Positions 9,990 through 18,509 of a DNA stretch of 26,705 nucleotides are shown here, piece after piece. The first letter of the stretch is position 1. The number at the start of each line of letters is the position of its first letter. Made by a program: the position numbers and the translations under genes. The stretch is from a virus. Below the pieces are notes generated by a model. That model did not search any database. It saw nothing but the letters and a program-made list of their open reading frames with translations, and was not told where the DNA came from. Where the stretch lies: positions 1 through 26,705 of the IMG/VR virus record IMGVR_UViG_3300035698_009545; one strand, written 5' to 3'.

Positions 9990-10682
9990 TTATCCTCTGT
10001 AACCGCTTCCTGATTTTACTGTGAAAGGTAGGTCGGGTAGTCCATTTGGATAGCGGCGCTTAAGGCTCTCGAAAGGGTCTTGAAGCTTCTTGTTGCCAGC
10101 TGTATTAAAGTGTCCCGAATTTGTACTAGCCGCCTTATCGACCTTGATGTCACCATCAAAGGCGTCATCAAGGTTTCCAAATATTGTACCGAAAGTGAGT
10201 GCGTCCGGGGCTGTCGCTTTTATTCCTGATCCTATAGCTGCCCCCAACGCTTGTGCTCTAGCGTTGGACTGAGCGGCGCTGGCTCTCATATCGTTCATGT
10301 CGGAACCTAGTCTTATGTTTGCAGCTTCGCTCTCAAAACCCATGGCTCTATTACGAGCCTCGGTTCGTATGGCCTCCTGGTTTAAGAAGCCTGTGAGCCT
10401 TGTCTCGGCCTGTAACTCCGCAGCGGTACCTGAAGATACATCTACGTTGGCCCCAGCGAAAGAAGCCCTCTGAGAGCTTACAGTCTTGTCTATGATTGAT
10501 TGGTATCTTGCGGCTTGAGTCTCACCTTGTCCTAGGGCTTTGGCAGCATCACGTTCTGCAGCTGCAGCGTTCATGTCGTCAATGGCTCTTTGCCATCTTG
10601 CTTGGTTACCAATACTACCTGCTTGCTTCTCACCCGAATATAGTTGAATTGCAGCTAGGGCTGCAAATACTGGAAATGCCAC
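9990..10682 (-). CDS. Internal virion protein, T7 gp14-like
   Basis: A 230-residue Ala-rich protein, the smallest of the three putative ejection proteins. The N-terminus FPVFAALAAIQLYSGEKQAG is a short hydrophobic helix. The body has the pattern 'IIDKTVSSQRASFAGANVDVSSGTAAELQAET', typical of gp14-type core proteins, in which a helical stretch is followed by 'GVDV.SGSA'. Long Ala-rich helices reach residue 165 and a Gly/Pro-rich tail ends the protein. The start is GTG, sharing a base with the stop of the upstream nozzle gene (TAGTG), with a strong GGGGGAG ribosome site. By analogy with T7 it would be ejected into the outer membrane region; this is inferred. Confidence 0.78.
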   Translation of the reverse strand: MAFPVFAALAAIQLYSGEKQAGSIGNQARWQRAIDDMNAAAAERDAAKALGQGETQAARYQSIIDKTVSSQRASFAGANVDVSSGTAAELQAETRLTGFLNQEAIRTEARNRAMGFESEAANIRLGSDMNDMRASAAQSNARAQALGAAIGSGIKATAPDALTFGTIFGNLDDAFDGDIKVDKAASTNSGHFNTAGNKKLQDPFESLKRRYPNGLPDLPFTVKSGSGYRG

Positions 10683-13138
10683 TATCTCCCCCTTCTCTGG
10701 TCATCAATATCAGGGATGATCGAAAGTATCTCAAAGTGTATTGGGTCAACCTGCCTGATACAAACGACCCCTTCACCTGCCCAGCTACCCTCTACAGTCA
10801 TAGCGTATCTGGTAGTCTTTGGTTGGTCGTAACGGTTACCAATTATCGGAACGTCATCCTCATAGTTTATAAGGTAGGAGTCCACATTACCCATACCATC
10901 GACTTTGTCGTTCTTTGGGAAACTGCTGCCAGCATACAAACCTCGAGAGGCCTGAGCCTTAATGTAAACCTTGTTGGCGGTCTTGGACTCTAAGAGTACA
11001 GGTCTCTGCTCAACTGTATCTATAGGGAGAGTTTTAACATCCATCACATAAGGTCTACCTATGTGAACGATGGCTCCTATCAAACTGTCAGGTAAAGTTA
11101 GTGAACCACTAGATACAGTGGACACTGGGTAATTTTGATCATCATTATTTGGTGAGCTTACAACTGATCCATCGACAATGACTGACACACTCTCGTCATC
11201 CAAATGGTCAAGCCCTGTAAACACAGCTTTAGTTTCATATAGTCTTGGGTTTGTTGCGTAAGTGGACGGGAACTCGGCCGACGGTGTGACAACGAGAGTG
11301 TTGTCGTCGGTATGGGTCTTAACCACCAGGTCCACCACGGTCTTGTCCACTGGGTGAAAGTGCCTGTAGATGGTACCTACAGCTCCGAGACCGGGTGTGG
11401 GGAAAATGGCATCATCGACAATGGTCAGATCTAAGTCACCCTCCCAGTCGCCACTAACCACAGGTGCAATTGTTATGTCATCGTCTGTTAACGCATCGTT
11501 TATCAAAGAACTCCAGGACACCATCGCGTCCATTGCTGCAATCGACTCCTGCATATCAGACTCACTATCGGCAGCGGCTACATCAGCCGAGACATACCTT
11601 GGAACTATTTGTTCAATGTATCTCTCACCGGCCTTGTTGGTGACCACAAAAGTGGCACCGGGGATATAGTAAGGGTCAGCTGTGGCATACTGATCGAACC
11701 CAAAAGTTGTACTAGAAACCCACTCCACGTCATATCCAGAGTCGTGCCTGGTCCAAGCTTTCATCTCATGGTTACGCTCGTAAGTTAGTGTCACATATGA
11801 TCCATCAGTGAAGACGACCCAAAGAAGGGGTAACACCCCATCCTGAAAGCTCCAACATCTAACCTTATTACCGTTGAACAGGTGGTCACTGAAAATGCTC
11901 ACCTCGACACCTTGGTAATCTCTAGTCGTGTCTGAATAAGCAAGTTCTCTGACAGTGTTGGTTAACGAGTCTATAAATAAAACACCACCCGGTATCACTA
12001 TCGGAGGAACCTGGAAGTCTATAACCCAACTGCCTTTTTTATCCATTGTGAGATTTGTCGGAGACAGTCCTCCAATGTTGGTAAACACTCCAGAGGCTGT
12101 GAAGGCAATGAGACCGTCGCTCTCTAGTAAGTAATACACCTCAGTCCCATTAGATCCTGATTTAAAACTCAACCCTGAGTCGTCACCCAAAGGATAGTCT
12201 CTATAGTAATTATAAGGGAAGCCGGTTCTAGACGCCTCTATGTTGTCACCCCTGGCTTGAATAAGCCTTTGTTGATACATTGTCCCGGTCCTAGGGTTAA
12301 ACGCCTCAATACCGCTATAGCCCCTATTGAAGCCAGTTGTGCTCAAGGTCGGCGGCGAGTGACCGTAGTCAGCATCGTAACCAAATACATCATCAAAAGT
12401 GCAAGTGTAGGTTCCAGCTGGTGACTCAATAATGTTACTACTACTTCCGACGTATCCAAATGCACCAGCTGTTTGAGGCCTTCTAAAGAACTTAAACTCT
12501 GTGACCACATCTAATGGTGACCCAACCCATCTGACAGTCAGTAGGTTGTGTTCTGCAGCAGCTATGGGTAGTTTGAGCGCAGCCAAACCGTTCCATTCAA
12601 ACTCTGCAGACTCTTCACCGTTGACCACGGTTGTGAACGCGTAGTCTAAAAGATACCCGTTGGTTGTGGCCGTAGGTGCTCCAACATTAACTGGGGCAGC
12701 CGGTCTACTAAACGGAGTCGAATCGAACGCGCCCCCTGGTCCTGCAAATAACCTCAACATTGCGCTCCCTCTAAGGAAGACCAGTAAGGTGTTAACGTTC
12801 TCAGTGACAAATTGAATATCGTCTAAGTTGTCTTCAGTGAGAGCATGAGAAGCTTCAAAATCTAACGTTCCATCTAAGCTGGAGACCCTTACATATTGAT
12901 GCCCCCACTCAATGAGGGTTTGACTCTCGCTCATAGTGTATAGAATTACTCTTCTACCGCTATGCTTGGTTTTAATTACATGCCTTCGACCAGCTCTGGA
13001 AACTATCCTGCCTGTCTTGCCAATATTGACATTACGAGCAGTGTCCAAACCACTTCGGTATTTCTCTAAATCTGTTCGTTCATGTAGTGCTGGATCTAAT
13101 TCGCCTGCTGCAAAGCTCGGTTGTACTTTTAAAGCCAT
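10682..13138 (-). CDS. Tail nozzle protein, tail tubular protein B-like (T7 gp12 type)
   Basis: An 818-residue protein with the characteristic start of podovirus nozzle or stabilisation proteins: 'VQPSFAAGELDPALHERTDLEKYRSGLDTARN', then 'GRIVSRAGRRHVIKT'. The remainder is beta-rich with few charged clusters, as expected of a beta-propeller nozzle (GTMYQQRLIQARGDN, VLPLLWVVFTDGSYVTLTYERN and GERYIEQIVPR are typical segments). It lies between the tail tubular A-like protein and the internal virion proteins, the same order as T7 gp11-gp12-gp14. ATG 13138 overlaps the upstream stop (TAATG). It ends in a TAGTG overlap with the next gene. Size is close to T7 gp12. Confidence is high because the N-terminal motif is distinctive. 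Confidence 0.88.
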   Translation of the reverse strand: MALKVQPSFAAGELDPALHERTDLEKYRSGLDTARNVNIGKTGRIVSRAGRRHVIKTKHSGRRVILYTMSESQTLIEWGHQYVRVSSLDGTLDFEASHALTEDNLDDIQFVTENVNTLLVFLRGSAMLRLFAGPGGAFDSTPFSRPAAPVNVGAPTATTNGYLLDYAFTTVVNGEESAEFEWNGLAALKLPIAAAEHNLLTVRWVGSPLDVVTEFKFFRRPQTAGAFGYVGSSSNIIESPAGTYTCTFDDVFGYDADYGHSPPTLSTTGFNRGYSGIEAFNPRTGTMYQQRLIQARGDNIEASRTGFPYNYYRDYPLGDDSGLSFKSGSNGTEVYYLLESDGLIAFTASGVFTNIGGLSPTNLTMDKKGSWVIDFQVPPIVIPGGVLFIDSLTNTVRELAYSDTTRDYQGVEVSIFSDHLFNGNKVRCWSFQDGVLPLLWVVFTDGSYVTLTYERNHEMKAWTRHDSGYDVEWVSSTTFGFDQYATADPYYIPGATFVVTNKAGERYIEQIVPRYVSADVAAADSESDMQESIAAMDAMVSWSSLINDALTDDDITIAPVVSGDWEGDLDLTIVDDAIFPTPGLGAVGTIYRHFHPVDKTVVDLVVKTHTDDNTLVVTPSAEFPSTYATNPRLYETKAVFTGLDHLDDESVSVIVDGSVVSSPNNDDQNYPVSTVSSGSLTLPDSLIGAIVHIGRPYVMDVKTLPIDTVEQRPVLLESKTANKVYIKAQASRGLYAGSSFPKNDKVDGMGNVDSYLINYEDDVPIIGNRYDQPKTTRYAMTVEGSWAGEGVVCIRQVDPIHFEILSIIPDIDDQRRGR

Positions 13139-13752
13139 TACTCTAACCTTGCTTCCGCATATTCTGATACCACTTCAGGATCATCATAACCAAAATTCTC
13201 ATTCTTATCGTTCTCCTGGGCCTCACCCTTGGCGATGATGTACATCTTCTCGATGGACTCTCTAAGCTTCAATGCGCCTTTTCCTACAATCAACGGTGAT
13301 GACAGGTGGGCGAGCTTGTAGGCGACCGCTAGGCCAGCTGCAGGACTCAGGTACTCCAGAGCCACATTGAACGATATGTACTCGGCTATGGCGCTGTCCT
13401 GGTTCGTGAAGATAACCTTCTTGCCGTCAAGCATTCCTACTTTTTTATCAATATGTGTCGATCTGTTGTCTTGTTTGACTGGAGATTGGAGTCGTCTAAA
13501 GAAGGCGCAGTCCAAAGGGTATTTGTAAGCAAATGACCAGAGCAAGTTTGGATCATTCGTGATCAGTTCGAGGGCCACCTGTGAAGATGTCGAATCAAGA
13601 TCCATGTCTTCAAGGGCCATTCTGAAAGCTACATCGTAATGTATGTTCAGAACCTTGGCCTCATTAGACTTATCGGTTTCTGGGTTAATAATCTGCTTGT
13701 TAAGTAAAAGAGCCCCAAGAGCCAAATTGTATATATTTACTTTTGAGTACAT
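13138..13752 (-). CDS. Tail adaptor, tail tubular protein A-like (T7 gp11 type)
   Basis: A 204-residue protein at the position of the portal-tail adaptor. It shows the usual gp11 pattern: an N-terminal 'VNIYNLALGALLL' helix, then 'AKVLNIHYDVAFRMALEDMDLDSTS', then 'WSFAYKYPLDCAFFRRLQSP', and later an 'EYISFNVALEYLSPAAGLAVAYKLAHL' helix. In this family the protein forms a ring under the portal that receives the nozzle, the product of the next gene. The start ATG 13752 follows a GGTGGTAG stretch that is only a weak ribosome site. No odd features were seen. The name rests on family pattern plus gene order. Confidence 0.82.
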   Translation of the reverse strand: MYSKVNIYNLALGALLLNKQIINPETDKSNEAKVLNIHYDVAFRMALEDMDLDSTSSQVALELITNDPNLLWSFAYKYPLDCAFFRRLQSPVKQDNRSTHIDKKVGMLDGKKVIFTNQDSAIAEYISFNVALEYLSPAAGLAVAYKLAHLSSPLIVGKGALKLRESIEKMYIIAKGEAQENDKNENFGYDDPEVVSEYAEARLE

Positions 13753-13763
13753 CTACCACCGCC

Positions 13764-14048
13764 CTATTTAGCGGGTGTTATACCCGCAGATTGCCTTTTA
13801 GTAAGCTTCAATTTTTGCATATTAACAAGATGCTTTTCCTGCATGTCTTTATCAACACACTCCATCCAGCTACCAAGTTTAGACTCACTTGATACTCTGA
13901 ATTTATCACCTGGCTTTTTTCTAGAACAGTCAATGTGACCGTCCATGATAGCAACAACTTCAATGCCAACTTCTAAAGGTTTAACCTCTGGTGCAACAGC
14001 ATCAGAAGGAGCCTCCCCTAGAGGCGGCATTCCTTTGAGTTCTTTCAT
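13764..14048 (-). CDS. Small conserved head-region protein of unknown function
   Basis: A 94-residue protein between the capsid cement and tail adaptor genes. After a Pro-rich N-terminal 30 residues there is a compact segment 'VEVVAIMDGHIDCSRKKPGDKFRVSSESKLGSWMECVD'. Small phage proteins near capsid genes often carry a similar 'V.A...G.....R.PGD.F......LGSWM' pattern, which suggests a small beta-barrel fold. The C-terminus is basic (KLKLTKRQSAG). It starts at ATG 14048 with GGAGG nine bases upstream, three bases after the cement stop. Function is unknown; a head-completion or decoration role is a guess from position. Confidence 0.7.
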   Translation of the reverse strand: MKELKGMPPLGEAPSDAVAPEVKPLEVGIEVVAIMDGHIDCSRKKPGDKFRVSSESKLGSWMECVDKDMQEKHLVNMQKLKLTKRQSAGITPAK

Positions 14049-14051
14049 TTG

Positions 14052-14489
14052 TTATGCCTCCGAGTTTACAACTTTAGGAAACGATTTGTACTCAGCAATT
14101 TCATCTTGAGGTACAAGATAAACATCTGCAGTCAAAGTCGTTGTTCCACCAGTCGCAGTATTTTGAAAACCAATGTACTGTCTACTCATTACACCTTGAG
14201 GTATTGGCACTTCGTGCTGGCTACCTATAGTCAAAGCTGCAGCAAGAACTGTGACAGTTCCAATTACTTCTTTGTTGGTAGTAAGAGCGGCGTTATCTGC
14301 CTGAATTACATCAAGAACGTGAGTTGAACCAGAGCCAGCGGCAACAGTTGGTAAAACTAGAGCAGCATATCTGCGACCAATACTGATGTCTTGAGCTGCA
14401 GTCTGTTTTTCGTAAGCATTAGTACTGACAGTCGCGGCACCTGTGAAGGCCTGAGCTACTGACAGTTGATTTTCTACATCAAATCTCAT
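14052..14489 (-). CDS. Capsid cement (decoration) protein, Bbp16-like
   Basis: A 145-residue protein encoded just after the major capsid gene. It begins 'MRFDVENQLSVAQAFTGAATVSTNAY', continues 'ISIGRRYAALVLPTVAAG', and has a central 'VIGTVTVLAAALTIGSQHEVPIPQGV' and 'SRQYIGFQNTATGGTTTLTADVYLVPQDE'. This is the layout of the Bbp16 family of jellyroll cement proteins of BPP-1-like phages, which clamp capsomers at the outer surface. It starts at ATG 14489 with a strong AAAGGAG site, downstream of a terminator hairpin. Identification is by pattern and position. Confidence 0.78.
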   Translation of the reverse strand: MRFDVENQLSVAQAFTGAATVSTNAYEKQTAAQDISIGRRYAALVLPTVAAGSGSTHVLDVIQADNAALTTNKEVIGTVTVLAAALTIGSQHEVPIPQGVMSRQYIGFQNTATGGTTTLTADVYLVPQDEIAEYKSFPKVVNSEA

Positions 14490-14523
14490 GTAAGATTCTC
14501 CTTTAAAAGTTTAAAAATGTACT

Positions 14524-14552
14524 CAAAAACTAGAGGACCCTGAAGTCCTCCG
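14524..14552 (-). terminator. Rho-independent terminator after the major capsid gene
   Basis: On the minus strand, GAGGAC, a six-base loop TTCAGG, and GTCCTC form a perfect 6-bp GC-rich stem (plus strand 14533-14550), followed by TAGTTTTT. It lies 14 bases after the capsid stop codon and ahead of the cement gene's own ribosome site, so it probably reduces transcription beyond the capsid gene or stabilises the capsid mRNA 3' end. Confidence 0.75.
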
Positions 14553-14565
14553 TAATTAATTTATA

Positions 14566-15591
14566 TTAAGTTGTAACCTGAGCTTCAGTATTAAGTAAAG
14601 CGTCTGATCTACGAACAGGGTTACCTAGGAACATCAATACTTTTTGTCCTTGGTAGTTGTCATAGTTAAGACCGGCACCGGCTCCCACTGCAGTCAGTGA
14701 CTGTTTGTGTAAGAAAGCTTCGATAGTTCTATTGACATACCAAACACCTGTTCCATTTTGTGGATTGTGGATCTTGTAATGTCCACTGATCATTAGATCT
14801 AAAAGATCCGCTGCACCAGTTCCACTGATTAGGTTTGAAATATCAAGGTTCGCAACTCGACATGCTTGACGGTAATCTTTAACTACAAGACCGTGGTCAA
14901 TTTCAAACTGCTCTTCGTAACCATAAAATGTTCCGGCATCACCATTTGAATCTAAAGCTGAAATCTGAACTTCGCTGTTGCCAGCTGAACGGTCAGTTCG
15001 CTTTAAACCTGCTTGAGTTCCTGCTGGATAAACACCAAATACTGATCGCTCACCCCAGTTAACTAGTAACATAGAAGTATTGTCAGAACCTGTTCCACCA
15101 CCATCAACGATCTGCTTAGATGTCTCTTCGGTAGTTGCAAGAGTTGAGTAGATATCCATGAAGCCAGAAACTTTTCTATTTGAAACTACTGGTGATCCGT
15201 AGATAGTAAGGCTGGCGTGCTCGATAGCGTGAGCCTGGATGTGCCCCTGGGCTTGATTCCATCTATTATAACTAATTCTTTCTAACCCACCACGTTTTGC
15301 AACTGCTGCATCGATTTGTGATTTAGACTCGAAGTGTGCCGCTGTGAACGTGCGCTCTTCAGTAGTTGTCTTAGAAGCTGGAATCGCTTGGTTGGCCTTA
15401 CGGTAATAAACCGCAGGTAACGCAGAACGGATATCTTCTTTATGAATAGTACCTTCGTTCATCTCCATGTAAGGAATATCCATTAACATTGGATTTTCTT
15501 CCATTAGAACTTCAGCGACTTTACCAATTTGCTTATCTTTACTTTTTGCAACGTCTACAAGCGTTACTACTCTACTACCTAAAGCGGCCAT
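14566..15591 (-). CDS. Major capsid protein, BPP-1 (Bbp17) type
   Basis: A 341-residue protein placed between scaffold and cement genes. It starts 'MAALGSRVVTLVDVAKSKD', then 'LMEENPMLMDIPYMEMNEGTIHKEDIRSALPAVYYRKANQAIPAS', the N-terminal layout of HK97-fold capsid proteins of BPP-1-like phages. A late segment 'VWYVNRTIEAFLHKQSL' resembles the usual 'WY.N..I...L..Q' strand-helix of the same family. The reading frame opens one codon earlier with TTG, but ATG 15591 has GGGAG at the right distance and is chosen. Being the most abundant virion protein, its dedicated downstream terminator makes sense. Confidence comes from order plus family pattern. Confidence 0.85.
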   Translation of the reverse strand: MAALGSRVVTLVDVAKSKDKQIGKVAEVLMEENPMLMDIPYMEMNEGTIHKEDIRSALPAVYYRKANQAIPASKTTTEERTFTAAHFESKSQIDAAVAKRGGLERISYNRWNQAQGHIQAHAIEHASLTIYGSPVVSNRKVSGFMDIYSTLATTEETSKQIVDGGGTGSDNTSMLLVNWGERSVFGVYPAGTQAGLKRTDRSAGNSEVQISALDSNGDAGTFYGYEEQFEIDHGLVVKDYRQACRVANLDISNLISGTGAADLLDLMISGHYKIHNPQNGTGVWYVNRTIEAFLHKQSLTAVGAGAGLNYDNYQGQKVLMFLGNPVRRSDALLNTEAQVTT

Positions 15592-15612
15592 CAATTTCTC
15601 CCATTAAGTGTG

Positions 15613-16467
15613 TTATACTCCATAAAAATCGAGTGAGTCATCCCTATTTGGATCATCATCGACCGAACTCTCTTTCATCGGATCTCCTTGATTCAACTTC
15701 TCGGTAGAAAAAAGGTGATTACCAATAGCAGATAAATCCTTCATAATACTAGGAGGCAACAGACCGTCACTCTTTGTCAAGATTTTTTTAACGTTGGGCA
15801 TAAAATCGTCAATTACTTTGTCTACCCGCTTCACGTTGAAATCGAACTTGTCACCGCCAAATATTGGGTCACTTTTCAGCTCTTCTTTCCACTCAATGTT
15901 TCTAGCGTTTCTGTCCGTATCAGCCTGAGTCGCCGCTTCCAGCTTGGATTTCTCATATCTCTGAACTTCTTCTTTTTTATTCTGGACTAATGCCTGTGCG
16001 ACTTCTTCTGAGACTTTGTGCTTGTCCACAAAAGATTTGATGCTTTGAATTTCTTCAGGTAAAAGCCCATCCGTATCTTTTAATAGTACCGGGGCTGCTG
16101 GTTTGGCTGCATCATCGACCGCCTCTTTTTCTACAGGAGCATTGGAGTCAACAATCTCTGCAACTTTTATGGGTGGAAGCTCTTTGTCATAACCAGTTAC
16201 AGGGTCAGCTATCTTCTCAGCTGCAGCTTTCTCAGCCGCCACTTTGTCAGTTTCCACTTTCTCCGCTGCCACTCGATCAGCTATCGCTTTATCAACCGCC
16301 GCCTTCTCAGGTGGAGTCTCTTCTTTAGGGATCACCTTGTATCCGTTGTCATCAACTAGTGGCTCAACGGGTACGTTCACTGGTGGTGGCGTGTCGCCTG
16401 TTCCACCGCCGGTGTCGCCATAGGCACTCATCTGATCAAGCTTGATTCTGCTCTCGAACTTTAACAT
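15613..16467 (-). CDS. Capsid scaffolding protein
   Basis: A 284-residue, very acidic, Ala/Glu/Lys/Val-rich protein immediately upstream of the capsid gene, the classic scaffold composition and position. Residues about 15-50 are Pro/Gly-rich. Residues about 50-100 hold a degenerate repeat of 'DK.AAEK' type (for example ADRVAAEKVETDKVAAEKAA), giving a long helix. Residues 130-230 are also helical and charged, and the C-terminal part has basic residues expected to touch the shell. The start ATG 16467 has AAAGGGAAAAGA upstream and overlaps the previous gene by 32 bases. A later ATG at 16431 lacks a ribosome site. Scaffold function is inferred from composition and order. Confidence 0.78.
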   Translation of the reverse strand: MLKFESRIKLDQMSAYGDTGGGTGDTPPPVNVPVEPLVDDNGYKVIPKEETPPEKAAVDKAIADRVAAEKVETDKVAAEKAAAEKIADPVTGYDKELPPIKVAEIVDSNAPVEKEAVDDAAKPAAPVLLKDTDGLLPEEIQSIKSFVDKHKVSEEVAQALVQNKKEEVQRYEKSKLEAATQADTDRNARNIEWKEELKSDPIFGGDKFDFNVKRVDKVIDDFMPNVKKILTKSDGLLPPSIMKDLSAIGNHLFSTEKLNQGDPMKESSVDDDPNRDDSLDFYGV

Positions 16468-16756
16468 TCTTTTCCCTTTCGATTGAGGCCATAAGATCTC
16501 CTGCCACTGCAGGGGACGCCATAGCTACCATTTTATATATAGAGTTACCTGCTCTCAGGAACCCAAGTCTATCCATTAACATATCACCAGTGAATCCAAT
16601 AGGTGGTAGTTCTCCAACATCCAAACTCTTAAGGAGATACTTTATAAAGTCTCTACCTGATTTGGTCACCAGAACAGCCTGAATATCACGGAGAGCATTG
16701 CCGTATTCGACAGCCTCTCTATTTTCTTCTTGTGTCTGATAATTCGGATGGTCCAT
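16436..16756 (-). CDS. Bbp19-like small protein
   Basis: A 106-residue protein between portal and scaffold. The central part 'ALRDIQAVLVTKSGRDFIKYLLKSLDVGELPPIGFTGDM' and 'LGFLRAGNSIYKMVAMASPAVAGDLM' has the pattern of the Bbp19 family ('vL.t..GR....LL...gv....ftg......f..G.r......l....P'), found at the same place in BPP-1-like phages. Its function in the family is unknown. The start ATG 16756 is 13 bases from an AAAGGAG, a rather long spacing, so the start is less certain than the gene. Confidence 0.72.
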   Translation of the reverse strand: MDHPNYQTQEENREAVEYGNALRDIQAVLVTKSGRDFIKYLLKSLDVGELPPIGFTGDMLMDRLGFLRAGNSIYKMVAMASPAVAGDLMASIEREKNVKVREQNQA

Positions 16757-16787
16757 CGTGGGGAATGGCTCCTTTAGGTTGTTTTGT

Positions 16788-18509
16788 TCACTGTGCGGGC
16801 TCTCCTTGTCCTGGAGCTTTAATCCCTACATCTTTAGCGGCTCCCGCCATTTGAGCAAGCTGGTCCATCCGCTGCTGTTTGGCAGCCTGTGCTTGAGCTT
16901 GTTCTCTCATTGCGTCCACTTTTGCTTGAGGATTATTAAGCCCTGCAGGCAAGTAGAGGCGATCTTCATAAAGGTCAGCAAGCTTGTCAAGATTTGCCTT
17001 CTGCAAGATGCTGGGGTCCATAGGGGCTATGCTCATAATCATCTCCATGTATCTATTGATACTTGGTAGATCGGCAGCCTTCTGGGCCTGTGCGAAAACA
17101 GATATAAAGTCAGGACGTAAAAATCTACCCTCTAAAGCTTTAGGTGCTGGAGGTAGATTTGGATCTTCATCCAAGACATAGCTCATCACGAACTCAACTA
17201 CAGGTGTATTGTAGGTTTGATTCAAGCTTTGAAGGTTTGGTCCAATAACTAATTGTTGCTCACTAACCACAGCGTTGGTCTCTGTGGCTGTTCGAGTCTT
17301 TGGATTTCTACTTAGGAACATCAGGAAGTCGGCATAATATAATTTATCAATCTGACTTCTTAAGTCTTCTGTATCTTGAAGCAGGGCGTTAATGCCCGGA
17401 TTAATATCATAAACCTTCTTTAACCCGCCTTGAGTTAACGAGTGAGGATCTAAAGGTACATATGCGTTTGAAGTTGTAGTTACATAAGACTTTCTGAGTC
17501 CTGCAGGGCCTTGTACAGCTGGTCTGATCATCTGCTCAATAGCTTGATCCTTGCTGATGGCCTTTTTATTTAAGGACTTAATTAACCCCAGGGCGTCGAG
17601 GGTGGGCCCTTTCTCTCCATACTCAAAATTACCAGAAGTGTGAGACTTGCCAATAATAAAAGGCTTCCTCTTAGAGTAGGTAATACTTAAGAATAAGTCC
17701 TCGTCTCTTGAGTCGGGTGTCTTTGCACTGAACTCTTGACCCTCAATGTAGGCTTGAGTTCTACCAACCTCGTAGGTCTTAGAGGTCCACTGTCTGTTGG
17801 TACCACCTATGGCCTCAGTAGGGTTGAACTCGTCATTACTTTGGACAACGTGAACGACACCTATTCTAGTGGTGTAGTCCCCCTCATCAAACATCTTCTT
17901 AACACTTGTGGAGAAATTGCTCCAATCCCAGTTGCCACTCTCAGTCTTCTTACCGTACATCTCTACGAGAGCTTTGACGTTCATATCAAACTCTCTGACG
18001 AGTATGTTGGCCTCACCATAGCCATCATTTAAAATATAATAGGCTCCGGGCGTAAGGGTGTGAAAGTGTAACTCACCATCAAGTTCATCAATATAGTGGG
18101 CACCAGTGTTAAAAGTTCCATAGTCATAGTAGAATTGCCCAGCGGCATGGTAAAAGTTGCTACCAGTTAAGACCTTCAGGCATTGGCTTGTGTAGATGTC
18201 CAACCATGCATGGTTGTCAGGTTCCAAATTGACATCACTGTCTGGAGTCAAGATTCGAAACCATGGACGGGTGGCTGAAGTATTACCCTCAAGAAACCCT
18301 GCCACAAATGACCGTAAGGCCAAGATATGAGTTGTATCTACAATGTGGTTATTATTTCTTCGACCTTGCTCGGTTGAACCTTGTGATAATAACCACTCAG
18401 TTCTGTAAGGTAGAGCCCATTTCCCGCAGTCGAGCCATGTACCTCTTACCTTGTCGAATTTTTGTCTAGATTGGGCACGAATATATTCGCAATCTTTTTT
18501 AGATTTCAT
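16788..18509 (-). CDS. Portal (head-tail connector) protein
   Basis: A 573-residue protein that forms the dodecameric ring through which DNA is packaged. The N-terminal part, 'RGTWLDCGKWALPYRTEWLL', 'RRNNNHIVDTTHILALRSFVAGFLEGNTSATRPWFRI', is typical of the podovirus head-tail connector family: the region with conserved Asn/Asp, then an 'A...FVAGF..G.T.P..PWF' helix. The later stretch 'SKRKPFIIGKSHTSGNFEYGEKGPTLDALGLIKSLN' matches the family's 'Y..S......YG.GP...A..D...LN'. The last 45 residues are Gln/Ala-rich (the helical barrel or tail). ATG 18509 overlaps the upstream stop as ATGA. Length is usual for this family. Confidence 0.88.
   Translation of the reverse strand: MKSKKDCEYIRAQSRQKFDKVRGTWLDCGKWALPYRTEWLLSQGSTEQGRRNNNHIVDTTHILALRSFVAGFLEGNTSATRPWFRILTPDSDVNLEPDNHAWLDIYTSQCLKVLTGSNFYHAAGQFYYDYGTFNTGAHYIDELDGELHFHTLTPGAYYILNDGYGEANILVREFDMNVKALVEMYGKKTESGNWDWSNFSTSVKKMFDEGDYTTRIGVVHVVQSNDEFNPTEAIGGTNRQWTSKTYEVGRTQAYIEGQEFSAKTPDSRDEDLFLSITYSKRKPFIIGKSHTSGNFEYGEKGPTLDALGLIKSLNKKAISKDQAIEQMIRPAVQGPAGLRKSYVTTTSNAYVPLDPHSLTQGGLKKVYDINPGINALLQDTEDLRSQIDKLYYADFLMFLSRNPKTRTATETNAVVSEQQLVIGPNLQSLNQTYNTPVVEFVMSYVLDEDPNLPPAPKALEGRFLRPDFISVFAQAQKAADLPSINRYMEMIMSIAPMDPSILQKANLDKLADLYEDRLYLPAGLNNPQAKVDAMREQAQAQAAKQQRMDQLAQMAGAAKDVGIKAPGQGEPAQ

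Noticed and set aside
10496-11669. Plus-strand open frames opposite the nozzle and gp14-like genes
   Set aside because: They are shadows of strongly supported genes, with no family pattern and no plus-strand promoter nearby.
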